Numbered from the stretch's first letter, positions 41,581 through 50,663 are shown. The stretch is DNA of 64,000 bases from SpSt-539 sp964549445 (GCA_964549445.1 CAZJVS010000022.1:1-64000), one strand, 5' to 3'. Numbers and translations: made by a program. Notes: generated from the letters alone by a model not told the origin.

Positions 41581-41881
41581 GGCGATGGGCTCCGGCTTCA
41601 AATCGCCCACGCGGGCGGGGCGGCTTGACGGATAGTAGTGTCGCAAGAGGAGCTGAGTTCACGCATCAGTATTTTCCCTTAGAAGGCACGGTGTCGGCAC
41701 CAGCCCGGTGGAGAATAGTGGCATTCTGCAGGGGCTCTTGCGTCGGATTCGCAATCGAAGAGTCGCGATCGTCGGCGAAACTGCGGAAATTTCGATGATT
41801 CGCGTACATTTGCCGGAGAGTCATGGTATCGTAGATGGCGTAATTCCGCCCCTCCCGGGCGATCAAACTTCGAGACGCCGA

Positions 41882-42181
41882 ATGATACAGCGCGGCACTA
41901 ACACGCTGACGGCCCGGCCCGTGGCTCAGGACCACGATCTATTCTCAAACCGCGAATGGATGGATGTTGCGCGCGAACTAAAGTTGTCAGGACGCGAGCT
42001 TGACATCGTGCGCCTTTGCGTGGCCGATCTGAAGGAAGCGACAATTGCACGGCGGCTTTCGATCTCAGAACACACCGTCCACACGCACATGGAACGCCTT
42101 CGCCGCAAGCTGGGTGTGGGAAGCCGAGCCGCGCTTTTGGTCCGAATTTTTGCCGCTTCGCGTACCCTGACCCGGCCTTGA
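41882..42181 (+). CDS. LuxR-type HTH transcriptional regulator
   Basis: 99 aa from ATG 41882; a GTG at 41708 would give 157 aa, but its extra residues show no domain. The HTH is complete: LKLSGRELDIVRLCVADLKEATIARRLSISEHTVHTHMERLRRKLGVGSRAALL. No receiver domain is visible in either version, so it is a single-domain regulator. It is 258 bp upstream of a PEP-CTERM gene on the same strand; regulation of that gene is a guess. Confidence 0.78.
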   Translation: MIQRGTNTLTARPVAQDHDLFSNREWMDVARELKLSGRELDIVRLCVADLKEATIARRLSISEHTVHTHMERLRRKLGVGSRAALLVRIFAASRTLTRP

Positions 42182-42439
42182 TGGGTCTGCGCGGGCAACT
42201 GGCGTCGCTGTCGGCCGTCCAGCCGACGGATGATTAGGTGACTTCCGCCTCTGCCCATCAATCGGATAGGGTGGGAAGCGTAGTTGTGGTTGAAAACGCG
42301 CCGCAAGCGCCTGAGGTGTCGGGTCAGCTGGCGTTGTCACTTTTCGAGGTTGCAAGAGCCGCAGTCACCACTGCAGCGAAGTGGCGTGCGGCGACTAATC
42401 GAACGATTGGTCCTCTCGTCCGCTGCACGGAGGTGAGGT

Positions 42440-43234
42440 ATGCAAGCAGCGTTAAGACAACTATGGATTCTGTCGGCATGCGTGCTGCTCATTGCGGTTC
42501 CGGTCGCAGCGGACTGGGACCCGGGAATGCCTTACAAGATGCACTATCCGCAGCTTCCCGATCCGCAGGGAATCGACATCAATGCGTCGCTTCCGAAGAT
42601 CCTCGCGGATGACTGGCTTTGCACGGGGACCGGGCCGGTCAGCGATATCCATATTTGGGGTTCGTGGTTCAACGATCAGAAATTCACCGGGTCAGTGATT
42701 CACGCGAGCATTCACGCGAACATTCCGGCCGATCCGGACACACCCTACAGCCGTCCAGGGGAATTGTTGTGGTCACGAAATTTCTTCCCGGGTCAGTACG
42801 CTCAGCGGCTGTACGGTCCGCCGTCGCCACAGACGTGGTGGGATCCGAAGTTTCCGTATGATCCGACGGTAAATCACTTCAATACGTGGCAGTACAACAT
42901 GACGGATATTTCCGAGCCGTTCATTCAGACCGAGGGAACGGTGTATTGGCTGGACATCTCGGTCTTTGCGGGTGTGGATGCCCAAGGTAATCCGGTTCCG
43001 CTTCCCGATCAATTCAAGTTCGGCTGGAAGACTTCGATCTCGCCGCTCTTCATGGACGACGCGGTTTGGATGCACACGAGTGATCCGCCGCCGCCGACGT
43101 GGCATCCGCTGGTCGATCCCCGGCCGGGTCTTGTGGTGCGAAGCTTGGACCTTGCATTTGTGATAACGCCGGAGCCGGCAACGCTGGCGCTGGTGGGCAT
43201 GGGAGCACTCGGTCTGCTGCGGCGGCGGCGCTGA
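42440..43234 (+). CDS. PEP-CTERM secreted protein (3)
   Basis: 264 aa; GGAGG 6 nt before the ATG. It has a signal peptide (ILSACVLLIAVPVAA), an all-beta body rich in Asp, Pro and Trp with WDPGMPYKMHYPQLPDPQG and DDWLCTGTGPVSDIHIWGSW, then PEPATLA - LVGMGALGLL - RRRR. The body resembles the DUF7901-type domain often seen in planctomycete PEP-CTERM proteins, though I cannot confirm that. It is exported and exosortase-processed; the role is unknown. Confidence 0.87.
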   Translation: MQAALRQLWILSACVLLIAVPVAADWDPGMPYKMHYPQLPDPQGIDINASLPKILADDWLCTGTGPVSDIHIWGSWFNDQKFTGSVIHASIHANIPADPDTPYSRPGELLWSRNFFPGQYAQRLYGPPSPQTWWDPKFPYDPTVNHFNTWQYNMTDISEPFIQTEGTVYWLDISVFAGVDAQGNPVPLPDQFKFGWKTSISPLFMDDAVWMHTSDPPPPTWHPLVDPRPGLVVRSLDLAFVITPEPATLALVGMGALGLLRRRR

Positions 43235-43347
43235 GACCAACCCGTAGCGTAGAGCAGGACCTGAAATGGGGCGTGCAGCGGTGAGTTGCACGCCCCTCTT
43301 GTGCGCGCGATTGCCCGATCGGTCTCGGCGGGCTTACAATCGGGCCG

Positions 43348-44328
43348 ATGCCGGAATACAAGGTTCAGCTTGACGTCTACAACGGGCCGCTCGATCTGCT
43401 GCTGTATCTGATTCGGCGGAGCGAGCTGGATATCTACGACATCCCGATCGCCGAAGTCACCCGACAGTACTGCGAATACGTGGCGTGCCTGCACCAGATC
43501 GATCCGGACGCGGCGGCTGAGTTCCTGGTTCTGGCGGCGATGCTGATGGAGATCAAGTCGCGGATGCTGCTGCCGCGGCCGCCGGCGGAGGAAGGGGGCG
43601 AGCTGGAGGAGCTGGCCGATCCGCGGATGGAACTGGTGCGGCAGCTGTTGGAATACAAGAAATACAAGGATGCGTCGCTGGAATTGGGGACGGCGGCGGC
43701 GATGCAGGCGGCGCGATGGCCGCGGAGCCCGGTGGTGGAACTGGCGGGCAACCCGGCGGCGTACGATCTGGATGACGTTCAGATCTGGGACCTGGTGGCG
43801 GCGTTTAACCAGTTGATGGTGTCGATCGGGCGGGACCGTGCGACGCACGACGTGGTTTTTGACGACACGCCGATCGCGCTGCACGCGACTGACATCCAGG
43901 ATCGACTGAATCGAGATGGAGCGCTGGCGTTTACGGCACTGTTCGCCGGGCGGGGCCGGGCGGAGATGATCGGGCTGTTCCTCGCATTGCTGGAGCTGAT
44001 CCGGCAGCGGCGGGTGCGGGTCGAGCAGACCGAAGTCGCGGCACCGATCATGGTCATTCCGCTGAGCTTTGATCCGATTACGGTGGGCACGGAGTGGGAG
44101 TATCGCATCGCAGCCGAGGAGCCGGCGGTGGAGGAGCGCGAAGCGCCCGCGGTCGAGGAGCGGCCGGCGGCATCGGGCGATCCGGCGCTGACACTGGCGG
44201 TGCAGGAAGAAGATGAGCTGGATGACGTGCTGGCGCAGCTCGATCAGATCAAGACGGACGTGGAAGTTGATTTGACCGGCGACGGTGAGACGGGATCGAA
44301 GAAGCGGCGGGGCGGGGACGAGGATTGA
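43348..44328 (+). CDS. scpA: Segregation and condensation protein A
   Basis: 326 aa. This SMC-partner kleisin is needed for chromosome condensation. The N-terminal fold YKVQLDVYNGPLDLLLYLIRRSELDIYDIPIAEVTRQY and FLVLAAMLMEIKSRMLLPRP are diagnostic. The C-terminus has an unusually long acidic linker (AVEEREAPAVEERPAAS, DDVLAQLDQIKTD) before the end. scpB is not adjacent, and the next genes are ridA and mtnA. Confidence 0.93.
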   Translation: MPEYKVQLDVYNGPLDLLLYLIRRSELDIYDIPIAEVTRQYCEYVACLHQIDPDAAAEFLVLAAMLMEIKSRMLLPRPPAEEGGELEELADPRMELVRQLLEYKKYKDASLELGTAAAMQAARWPRSPVVELAGNPAAYDLDDVQIWDLVAAFNQLMVSIGRDRATHDVVFDDTPIALHATDIQDRLNRDGALAFTALFAGRGRAEMIGLFLALLELIRQRRVRVEQTEVAAPIMVIPLSFDPITVGTEWEYRIAAEEPAVEEREAPAVEERPAASGDPALTLAVQEEDELDDVLAQLDQIKTDVEVDLTGDGETGSKKRRGGDED

Positions 44329-44329
44329 G

Positions 44330-44788
44330 ATGACGCCTTCGCAACGACTGGCCGAGTTGAAGATCACGCTGCCGACGATGCCGAAGCCGATCGGGTCGTA
44401 CGTGCCGGGCGTGCGGGTCGGGCAACTCGTAATGTGCAGCGGGCAGTTGCCGTTTGTCGACGGGAAGCTGCTGGCGACCGGGAAGGTGGGCGGTGAGGTC
44501 TCGATCGAGGCGGCGGTGGCGGCGAGCCGGCAGGCGGGGTTGAACGCGCTTTCGATTCTCGCGGAGACGGCGGGGGGGATCGATCGCATCGGGCGGATCG
44601 TGCGATTGGCGGTATTTGTGAACAGCGCGGCGGGATTCAGCGAGCAGCCGAAGGTGGCGAACGGGGCGAGCGACTTGATGACTCAGGTTTTTGGGGATGC
44701 GGGGCGGCACGTGCGGGCGGCGGTGGGGGCGGCGGAACTGCCGATGAACGCGTGTGTCGAGGTCGAGGCCGTGGCGGAGTTGAAGTGA
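44330..44788 (+). CDS. RidA-family enamine/imine deaminase
   Basis: 152 aa starting 1 bp after the scpA stop (GAGG before the ATG). RidA proteins hydrolyse reactive enamines and imines from PLP enzymes. The N-terminal IGSYVPGVRVGQLVMCSGQLPFVDGKLLATG and the C-terminal NGASDLMTQVFGDAGRHVRAAVGAAELPMNACVEVEAVAEL match the YjgH/RidA pattern, including the substrate Arg and Glu region. Being adjacent to mtnA is consistent with metabolite-damage repair. Confidence 0.9.
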   Translation: MTPSQRLAELKITLPTMPKPIGSYVPGVRVGQLVMCSGQLPFVDGKLLATGKVGGEVSIEAAVAASRQAGLNALSILAETAGGIDRIGRIVRLAVFVNSAAGFSEQPKVANGASDLMTQVFGDAGRHVRAAVGAAELPMNACVEVEAVAELK

Positions 44789-45867
44789 GCCGCATGGCGG
44801 TCGGACGAGACGACACGGATTCGAAGACGTTACGGCCGTTGCGTTGGCGGGGCGAGGCGGACGGAGTCCTCGAACTGCTGGATCAGACGCTGTTGCCGAA
44901 CGAGGTGAAGTGGCTGGAGATTCGCGACGTCGAGACGCTGTTCGAGGCGATTCGGGCATTGCGGGTGAGGGGGGCGCCGGCGATTGGGTGCGCGGCGGCG
45001 TACGGCGTTCTGCTGGGGTTGCGCGGGGCGGGCGACGGTTGGCTCAGGGCGGTGCGGGCGGCGTGCGCGCGGCTGGCGGAATCGCGGCCGACGGCGGTCA
45101 ATTTGTTCTGGGCGCTGAATCGGATGGAGAGGCGGGCAGAGAGTTTGTCGACGGCGAGCGCCGGCGAGGCTGGGCGGGCGCTGCTTGCAGAAGGGCATGC
45201 AATTCGGGATGAAGATGCGGCGATGTGCCGGGCGATCGGCCGGCACGGGATGGAGCTGATCCGCGACGGCATGGGGGTATTGACGCACTGCAATGCGGGG
45301 GCGTTGGCGACTTCGGAGTATGGGACGGCGCTGGCGCCGATGTACGCGGCGCAAGAGGCCGGCCGGCGGTTTCGCGTGTTTGTGGACGAGACGCGGCCGT
45401 TGTTGCAGGGGTCGCGGTTGACGGCGTGGGAACTGACGCAAGCGGGGATCGAGGCGACGCTGATCTGCGACAACATGGCTGCGAGCGTGATGCGGGCGGG
45501 GAAGGTGCAGCTCGTGATTACGGGGGCGGACCGGATCGCAGCGAACGGCGACACGGCGAACAAGATCGGCACTTACGGCGTGGCGGTGCTGGCGAAGGCG
45601 CACGGGATTCCGTTTTACGTGGCGGCGCCGAGTTCGACATTCGATCGGAGCTTGGCGAACGGTTCGCAGATTCCGATCGAGGAGCGAAACGCGGATGAGA
45701 TCCGGCGGGGATTCGGGCGAGCGACGGCGCCGGCGGACGTTGCGTGTTTCAATCCGGCGTTCGACGTTTCGCCGGCTGAGCTGATCGCCGGAATTATCTG
45801 CGAGCGGGGGCTGATTCGGCCCGTCCGAACGGAGACGATCGGCAAAGTCTTGGGGGACAAGGGTTAG
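44785..45867 (+). CDS. mtnA: Methylthioribose-1-phosphate isomerase
   Basis: 360 aa from GTG 44785, which overlaps the ridA stop by 4 bp (GTGA) and has GGAG at 5-nt spacing. ATG 44794 is the alternative. It isomerises 5-methylthioribose-1-phosphate in the methionine salvage pathway. Family blocks are LLDQTLLPNEVKWLEI, RGAPAIGCAAAYG, VLTHCNAGALATSEYGTAL, CDNMAASVMRAGKVQLVITGADRIAANGDTANKIGTYG and the catalytic Cys (HCNAGA) and Asp (GADRIA). It forms a coupled scpA-ridA-mtnA unit. Confidence 0.95.
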   Translation: MSRMAVGRDDTDSKTLRPLRWRGEADGVLELLDQTLLPNEVKWLEIRDVETLFEAIRALRVRGAPAIGCAAAYGVLLGLRGAGDGWLRAVRAACARLAESRPTAVNLFWALNRMERRAESLSTASAGEAGRALLAEGHAIRDEDAAMCRAIGRHGMELIRDGMGVLTHCNAGALATSEYGTALAPMYAAQEAGRRFRVFVDETRPLLQGSRLTAWELTQAGIEATLICDNMAASVMRAGKVQLVITGADRIAANGDTANKIGTYGVAVLAKAHGIPFYVAAPSSTFDRSLANGSQIPIEERNADEIRRGFGRATAPADVACFNPAFDVSPAELIAGIICERGLIRPVRTETIGKVLGDKG

Positions 45868-45992
45868 CGATCGGCAGAACGGTGCGGTCAATCATGCCGC
45901 GGGCATGGACCCATTCGACGAATCGTGCCGATGAAGGATGGTGGGTTCGCAGACGCGGCGCGGCGGCATCGAGAAGAGATGTAGGCCGGGTC

Positions 45993-46021
45993 TTGAAAAG
46001 TCGCGAACGGACTGATAGTAT
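45993..46021 (+). promoter_or_regulatory. Sigma70-like promoter for the small secreted-protein pair
   Basis: TTGAAA (45993-45998), 17-nt spacer, TAGTAT (46016-46021), about 85 nt before the first ATG at 46106. Confidence 0.55.
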
Positions 46022-46105
46022 CCGGCAGATCGACACACGCCTCCGTGTCGCGAAGCCACGGCTGTGGAGCGACTCCCGCCTCCCTCGCTTCGGAGAATCA
46101 CAAAC

Positions 46106-46399
46106 ATGCGTGGAAAGAAACGACGAGCAATCGTCATCGCTGCGTCCCTTATGGGCGGCGGGGTTCTACTACAGTTCGGGAATTGCATTGCACAGTCAGC
46201 GAATTTCGCCCTTGGTGCGCTCGATTTCTGCGCATTTTCGCTGACGCCAGAGTGCACGTTTGGACCACTGGCACCGTGCGGAATCCCGGATACTCGAACG
46301 ATTGACGCGAATGGAACTCTTGGGCCGATTCAGAACGCCGAGGACGATATTCTTCTCGATTGCCCCGTGACGCTGATCCCGGTCGGAACAGGTACGTGA
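46106..46399 (+). CDS. Small secreted Cys-containing protein (paralogue 1)
   Basis: 97 aa; GGAG lies about ten nt before the ATG. The signal peptide is basic then hydrophobic (KKRRAIVIAASLMGGGVLL), ending near FGNC. The mature part has LDFCAFSLTPECTFGPLAPCGIPDTRTID and a further Cys near the end. The core (NC...C..PC..PDTRTID) is related to that of the next gene, at 46448. The Cys may form disulfides in the envelope. The pair is flanked by a promoter and by a terminator after the second member. Function is unknown. Confidence 0.72.
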   Translation: MRGKKRRAIVIAASLMGGGVLLQFGNCIAQSANFALGALDFCAFSLTPECTFGPLAPCGIPDTRTIDANGTLGPIQNAEDDILLDCPVTLIPVGTGT

Positions 46400-46447
46400 C
46401 CTTCGTCGAAGAAATCGACGGACGATTCGCATTTGGAGGAATGGCTG

Positions 46448-46813
46448 ATGAGTAAGAATGTGAAGCGGGCGCGAAAACTCATGATCGCGGCGGCCGTCAT
46501 CGGGAACGGAGTCGTTCTCGGGAACGGATGCGCGAATATGTTATTTTCGATTTCTCCGTGCGGGACGGTCGTGCCGACGACGATTTGCACGCCGGCGGAT
46601 CAGCTCAACCTGCTGTTCCCGTATCTGAACATACCCGACTACCGAACGGACCCGTCGTGTACGATTCCGTTTGGCTGCGGTGAGCAGGGCGACAGTGATC
46701 TGTTCCCGCCATCGGGTGGTCCCGGTGGTGGTGCGTCCGACCCGCCTGATCAATCGGACAGCGGCGGTGGCACAGGTGGTGGCGGCACCGGCGGTGGCGG
46801 TACCGGAACGTAG
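46448..46813 (+). CDS. Small secreted Cys- and Gly-rich protein (paralogue 2)
   Basis: 121 aa from ATG 46448, with GGAGGA spaced before it; a tiny ORF (MADE) begins at 46441 and overlaps. The signal sequence KRARKLMIAAAVIGNGVVL ends near GNGC. Cys residues continue (PCGTVVPTTICTP, CTIPFGCG), with the related NIPDYRTDPSC block. The end is a Gly/Thr/Ser repeat tail (GGGTGGGGTGGGGTGT), probably extended. It directly follows its paralogue by 48 bp. Confidence 0.75.
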   Translation: MSKNVKRARKLMIAAAVIGNGVVLGNGCANMLFSISPCGTVVPTTICTPADQLNLLFPYLNIPDYRTDPSCTIPFGCGEQGDSDLFPPSGGPGGGASDPPDQSDSGGGTGGGGTGGGGTGT

Positions 46814-46868
46814 TCCGATCCGACCACAACGTGCGGACTGCAACTTACAGTCCCAGTGCAAAAAGAAT

Positions 46869-46906
46869 GGCGGCCGCGAGTCGAAAGACTCGCGGCCGCC
46901 TTTTTT
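46869..46906. terminator. Bidirectional rho-independent terminator
   Basis: A perfect 14-bp stem GGCGGCCGCGAGTC (46869-46882) with a GAAA loop and TTTTTT (46901-46906). On the minus strand the same stem is followed by ATTCTTTTT, so it can also end the tRNA-Glu transcript. It separates the secreted-protein pair from the tRNA. Confidence 0.95.
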
Positions 46907-46908
46907 CA

Positions 46909-46981
46909 TACCCCCACGGGGATTTGAACCCCGGTCTCCAGGATGAGAACCTGATATCCTAGGCCACTAGACGATGGGGGC
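46909..46981 (-). tRNA. tRNA-Glu (anticodon CTC)
   Basis: 73 nt on the minus strand. The acceptor stem GCCCCCA pairs with TGGGGGT, the T loop is TTCAAAT, and the anticodon loop TTCTCAT gives CTC, reading GAG. CCA is not encoded. It lies only a few nt from the shared terminator. Confidence 0.93.
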
Positions 46982-47070
46982 CGGATAACCCGCCGGCCGC
47001 ATCATTCGGCCGCGGGGGACTTAAGAGGGACTGGATTCATATCGCGCATCGGTCAGGATTTCAAGACGGC

Positions 47071-47586
47071 GTGGACCCGACGACATGGCAAACGGACGAG
47101 CCGCTTCGATTCGCGTGTGATGCGATGTGCGGCGGACTTGCGCGGTGGCTTCGTGGGCTGGGGTATGACGCGACGTTTTCGGCGTCGGTCGAGGATGGTG
47201 AACTCGTCGAGCTCGCACGACGCGAAGGTCGCGTGTTGATATCGGGTGACGGGGGACTCTTCGAACGCCGAGCGATACGGGACGGGGTTGTGCGGGCGTT
47301 GTACCTTCCGCACGGGATGAAGCTGCTGTCGCAGGTCCGGATCGTCGTAGAGACGCTCCGGCTGGGCGTGTCCACACCGCGCTGCATGAGCTGTGGCGGG
47401 GAGCTGGCGGCGCGACGCGCGGACGAGGTGGGGGACCGCGTGCCGGCGAAGAGCTTGATCTGGGCGACGGAGTTCTTTGAATGCTCGGCCTGCCGGCGCG
47501 TGTATTGGAACGGCACCCACTGGAAGCGAATTTCGGCCGTCCGGCGGGCGGCGGCGGATTGGCTGTCGGGCGGAGCGACGGGGTGA
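47071..47586 (+). CDS. Mut7-C RNase-domain protein with C-terminal zinc ribbon
   Basis: 171 aa from GTG 47071. The Mut7-C domain (PF01927) is seen in RFACDAMCGGLARWLRGLGYD, VLISGDGGLFERRAI and LLSQVRIVVETL, with acidic residues in DAM and SGDGG for metal binding. The C-terminus has a zinc ribbon: CMSCGGEL paired with CSACRRVYWNGTHW. It is a PIN-fold putative RNase; the target is unknown. Confidence 0.88.
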   Translation: MDPTTWQTDEPLRFACDAMCGGLARWLRGLGYDATFSASVEDGELVELARREGRVLISGDGGLFERRAIRDGVVRALYLPHGMKLLSQVRIVVETLRLGVSTPRCMSCGGELAARRADEVGDRVPAKSLIWATEFFECSACRRVYWNGTHWKRISAVRRAAADWLSGGATG

Positions 47587-47655
47587 TTGTTTGGAACATG
47601 GCCGGCGGCTACACTTGGCCAGCAATCGCCGCAACCTTCTCGCACGGAGTGGTTC

Positions 47656-47877
47656 ATGCCGATGTTTGAGTTCGCATGCCGGGCATGCGAACACGAGTTC
47701 GAAGAACTGGTGCGCTCGACGTCGGATCGCGACGCACCGGCGTGTCCAAAGTGCGGCTCCCGGCGGATCGAACGGAAACTGAGCGTGTTTGCGGCGCGGC
47801 AGGCGTCGACAGCGGAAGCACCGCGCGGTGGCGGATGCGGTCGGTGCGGTGATCCTGACGGTCCGTGCGGAACATGA
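47656..47877 (+). CDS. FmdB-type zinc ribbon protein
   Basis: 73 aa; GGAG 6 nt before the ATG. The start MPMFEFACRACEHEFEELV with CPKCGSRRIERKLSVF gives the two CxxC knuckles of the FmdB/CxxC_CxxC_SSSS family. The tail has GGGCGRCGDPDGPC, with more Cys. Proposed roles are regulatory or RNA-related. It is followed closely by the two membrane protein genes. Confidence 0.9.
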   Translation: MPMFEFACRACEHEFEELVRSTSDRDAPACPKCGSRRIERKLSVFAARQASTAEAPRGGGCGRCGDPDGPCGT

Positions 47878-47893
47878 GGCGACGACTCAGGCA

Positions 47894-48376
47894 ATGACGA
47901 CGCTACGCAGTGCAACGGATGAAGCGCGAGCGGTTCGAACGGAGCGGTCAACCCCGCTGGCGGCGGCGCTGGCGTGGCTGATTCCTGGCCTCGGCCATTG
48001 GTACCTGGGGTATCGCGACCGGGCCGTCATCATCTTTGTAACGGTGGTGGTGACGTTTTGGGGTGGAGTGGCGCTCGGCGGCGTGCGGAGCACGTTCAAT
48101 GTTCAGGAGAACGGTCCGTGGCTTGCAGCTCAGCTTTGCACCGGGCCGCAGGCAATCGTGGGCTTGATGGCGGCAAAGAGCCTGCCGAAGCCGCCGCCCG
48201 GATCGACGCTCGTCGACCGATATGAGGCTTCCTATCCTTCGGCTGATATTGCGGTGGTTTATTCCGGCGTCGCCGGCCTGCTGAATCTGCTTGTCATCAT
48301 CGACGCTGTGGCGCGCGCCGATGCGGGTATGGGTGCCACGCCGGCACGGTCGCCGCCGGGCGGGGGCGGACCGTGA
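47894..48376 (+). CDS. TM2/DUF6677-like membrane protein
   Basis: 160 aa from ATG 47894. It has helices AAALAWLIPGLGHWYLGYRDRAVIIFVTVVVTFWGGVAL and a later one (GVAGLLNLLVIIDAVARA). PGLGHWYLG is the TM2-type glycine turn, and the whole resembles a planctomycete DUF6677 protein. It overlaps the 78-aa gene by 4 bp and is likely cotranscribed with the FmdB gene. Confidence 0.78.
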   Translation: MTTLRSATDEARAVRTERSTPLAAALAWLIPGLGHWYLGYRDRAVIIFVTVVVTFWGGVALGGVRSTFNVQENGPWLAAQLCTGPQAIVGLMAAKSLPKPPPGSTLVDRYEASYPSADIAVVYSGVAGLLNLLVIIDAVARADAGMGATPARSPPGGGGP

Positions 48377-48609
48377 CGGTACCGGCGATTCTAGCGACGT
48401 TCCTCGTGACGCCGGCGGCGATCGCGCCGGGCGCGCGGTTACTGCTCCTGCTGCCATTGGCCGCGAGCGTCAGCATTGTCTACAAGACGATTCGATGCGG
48501 CGACGTACGGGAGATTCCGCTCGCGAGTGTTGTGTTGTGGCTGACGATCGTCGGGGGAATGCTGGCGGTGGGGGTTGTACTGCTGATCGCGTATCGGCTT
48601 TTGCTCTAG
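48373..48609 (+). CDS. Small two-helix membrane protein
   Basis: 78 aa from GTG 48373, overlapping the previous gene's stop by 4 bp. It has hydrophobic helices at the N-terminus (LLLLLPLAASVSIVY) and C-terminus (VVLWLTIVGGMLAVGVVLLIAY). No family is recognised. Translational coupling to the DUF6677-like gene suggests a complex or shared function. Confidence 0.72.
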   Translation: MTVPAILATFLVTPAAIAPGARLLLLLPLAASVSIVYKTIRCGDVREIPLASVVLWLTIVGGMLAVGVVLLIAYRLLL

Positions 48610-49123
48610 TCATACCTGTTACACTTCAGTGATGTTTCGATTGGAACTCAGTGCGGTTGGGGTGCGCGCGTGCGGCGACGGCCGCGGTCAGGAGTGAAAC
48701 GAAGAGTTCTTTGGCTGCGAGAATTGTGGTGGATTCGCCGCTGATGATCCAAGTGCGGGCCACCGTGGCAAAGAGCAGTGGGGGTGGTCGGGGTGAGTTC
48801 GACAGAGGTGGGGCGAGTAGGCGTCCGCGGGGTGTGCGTCCGATAGAGAAATTGAGCGAGTACGTTTCAGATGGCAGTGGCGTCCCACTCGCCGTGCGCG
48901 GTGCGGATCGCCCGTGGGGACTTGCCGGTGAGTGAAAGGAGAGCCACAACTCCCAAGACCGGCCACGGTGTGGGAATTGTCGGGTCGAGCTTCAGGCGAT
49001 CTGGTTTCGGCAATCAGCACCGTTGGCGGGTCAAGCGGACCGGATGAATCGACGGCACTGGCTGTCTGTTCGTCGCGGTTGCGATTTGCCACAGCTTGCT
49101 GCTCTGAGGTGTGGTCACGCGCC
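48610..49123. other. 514-bp intergenic stretch with a possible decayed secreted-protein tail
   Basis: No intact gene is seen. On the minus strand at about 48870-49010 a stop-bounded frame reads IPTPWPVLGVVALLSL, resembling the end of an IPTL/PEP-CTERM-like sorting tail, but no start or body is present. This region is also 3' of the nxr-like operon, where CTGAGG...CCTCAG (about 49104-49127) makes a weak terminator-like hairpin. Confidence 0.35.
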
Positions 49124-50644
49124 TCAGAATCGGAATTGCCACTGAATGTAGTAAAAGCTCCCATCCGGGCTGGGGGGGGCGGTTCGTTCGATGAACCCAT
49201 CGGGCCAGAAGTATGAAAAGCCGAGCAGCAGGCTCGAATGTGCGTCCACCTTCCAATTCACTGTGACGTCGAATTCATCACCGACGTTCGAGCCCGAGGC
49301 GCCGCTCGGATCGCGGCGCGTGGCGATCCCCAGTGCGTTGTACAGCGCGTCGGTGTCGGACGCGAGCCAGAAATGGTAGTAGAAGGCCTTGACCGTCACG
49401 TCCTTGACGGGCTTGATCGTGAAATTGACGTTGGGCGAGAAGACGTTCTGTCGGCCGACGATGTCCATGTAACCGAGATACATGTGGCCGGTCGGAAAGA
49501 GCTGATTAAACGTGCCAATCGTGCCGTCGCCGCGCGTTCGATCGCCTGTGGCGAAGTCGACGCCGGCGCCGATGCGAGGCGACATCGGCACGTCCTTGAA
49601 CGTATATCCGGTATCGTTCGCGATCATCCACGCCTTGATATCATCGCCAGCCCAGGAGCCCCACTGTCCGGCCACCTCGGTGTCGTGGTCGAAGTTACCG
49701 ATGGTACCGCCGAAACGGCTGCCGAGTGTAAAGAGGGTCAGATCCCCGAAATGGCCATTGACGTTGAGCTGATTGCCAGTGTCGGTCAGGCCGAGGAAAT
49801 AGAGGTCGAGGGCGTGTTTGGGAATCTGCTTGAGGGTTGAGTACACACCGAAGAACTGCCCCTCCTCGTGCCAGGTGTCGGGCTTGCGTGTCAGGCCCTC
49901 GTCGATTTGGGGGTTCCAGGCGCTCGTGAAGGGCTTGTACATGAAGACGATCGGCTTCGTCCAGAAAGCGTCAATATCAAACGCGGGGGTATGGTAGAAG
50001 AGCTTCGCGCCGTCGAAGCGACGGGGAACGTTGGTCCAGTCAAGAACGCCGACGAGGCGCTCTTTGCCGTACGAAAGCTCTTGCCGGCCGACTCGAAGGG
50101 TCAGGGGATTCTCCTCGCCGAGAACACGGAGGTCGAAGAATCCTTGATTGAGGTCGAAACGATCCTGTTGATACGGCAACTGGGGCTCGTCGCGACCGCA
50201 GTAAAATGCGTCGATGCTCTCGACGTAGATCCGAAACAGCTTCTTGTATCTCAGATTCGCGTGGAGGAAGTATCGCTCGAGGACGAATGAGTCGGCCGTT
50301 GGATAGCGGGCGTTGAAGATGTTGTTGCGGCCCGCCTCAACTCGTATTCGATATTCACCGCCGAGATCGAGCCGCCAGTCATCGCTGAGATGAATGTTCT
50401 TGACCGGGTCGAAGAAGTCTTCGCGATAGCTGCCGGCCGGACCGTCGAGATACGCGAAATCGTCGTCGTATCGGAGTGCGAAGTAATTTGGACCGAGCAG
50501 CGCGCCGGCTGGTTGGGACGTTGGCGGCGAATGCTCCGCTTGTTGTGTGGTCGTAGTTGGCTGTGTCGCCGCGGGCGATGCGTCTGCAAGCGCGATTCCA
50601 GCGAAGGCGAAACAGACTGTAACAACGCTTCCGGCGGCTCTCAT
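49124..50644 (-). CDS. Outer-membrane beta-barrel, alginate-export (AlgE-like) type
   Basis: 506 aa. The signal peptide ends ALADA and leads to a Thr/Pro-rich linker. The barrel has alternating aromatic strands (WRLDLGGEYRIRVEAGRNN, LTLRVGRQELSYGKERLVG, FDGAKLFYHTPAFDIDAFWTKP, DVTVKAFYYHFWLASDTD) and ends YYIQWQFRF, a C-terminal phenylalanine typical of outer-membrane proteins. It matches the alginate_exp pattern. As the last gene of the nxr-like operon it could pass nitrite or nitrate through the outer membrane, which is inference. Confidence 0.85.
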   Translation of the reverse strand: MRAAGSVVTVCFAFAGIALADASPAATQPTTTTQQAEHSPPTSQPAGALLGPNYFALRYDDDFAYLDGPAGSYREDFFDPVKNIHLSDDWRLDLGGEYRIRVEAGRNNIFNARYPTADSFVLERYFLHANLRYKKLFRIYVESIDAFYCGRDEPQLPYQQDRFDLNQGFFDLRVLGEENPLTLRVGRQELSYGKERLVGVLDWTNVPRRFDGAKLFYHTPAFDIDAFWTKPIVFMYKPFTSAWNPQIDEGLTRKPDTWHEEGQFFGVYSTLKQIPKHALDLYFLGLTDTGNQLNVNGHFGDLTLFTLGSRFGGTIGNFDHDTEVAGQWGSWAGDDIKAWMIANDTGYTFKDVPMSPRIGAGVDFATGDRTRGDGTIGTFNQLFPTGHMYLGYMDIVGRQNVFSPNVNFTIKPVKDVTVKAFYYHFWLASDTDALYNALGIATRRDPSGASGSNVGDEFDVTVNWKVDAHSSLLLGFSYFWPDGFIERTAPPSPDGSFYYIQWQFRF

Positions 50645-50663
50645 GGCTTGCCGATTCAGACTG

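Noticed and set aside
45882..46244. 120-codon plus-strand frame before the small secreted pair
   Set aside because: It overlaps the supported gene at 46106 in a different frame and contains its promoter; composition is not protein-like.
48870..49010. Sorting-tail-like minus-strand frame (IPTPWPVLG)
   Set aside because: It has no start, body or basic end; too short to claim beyond a possible relic.
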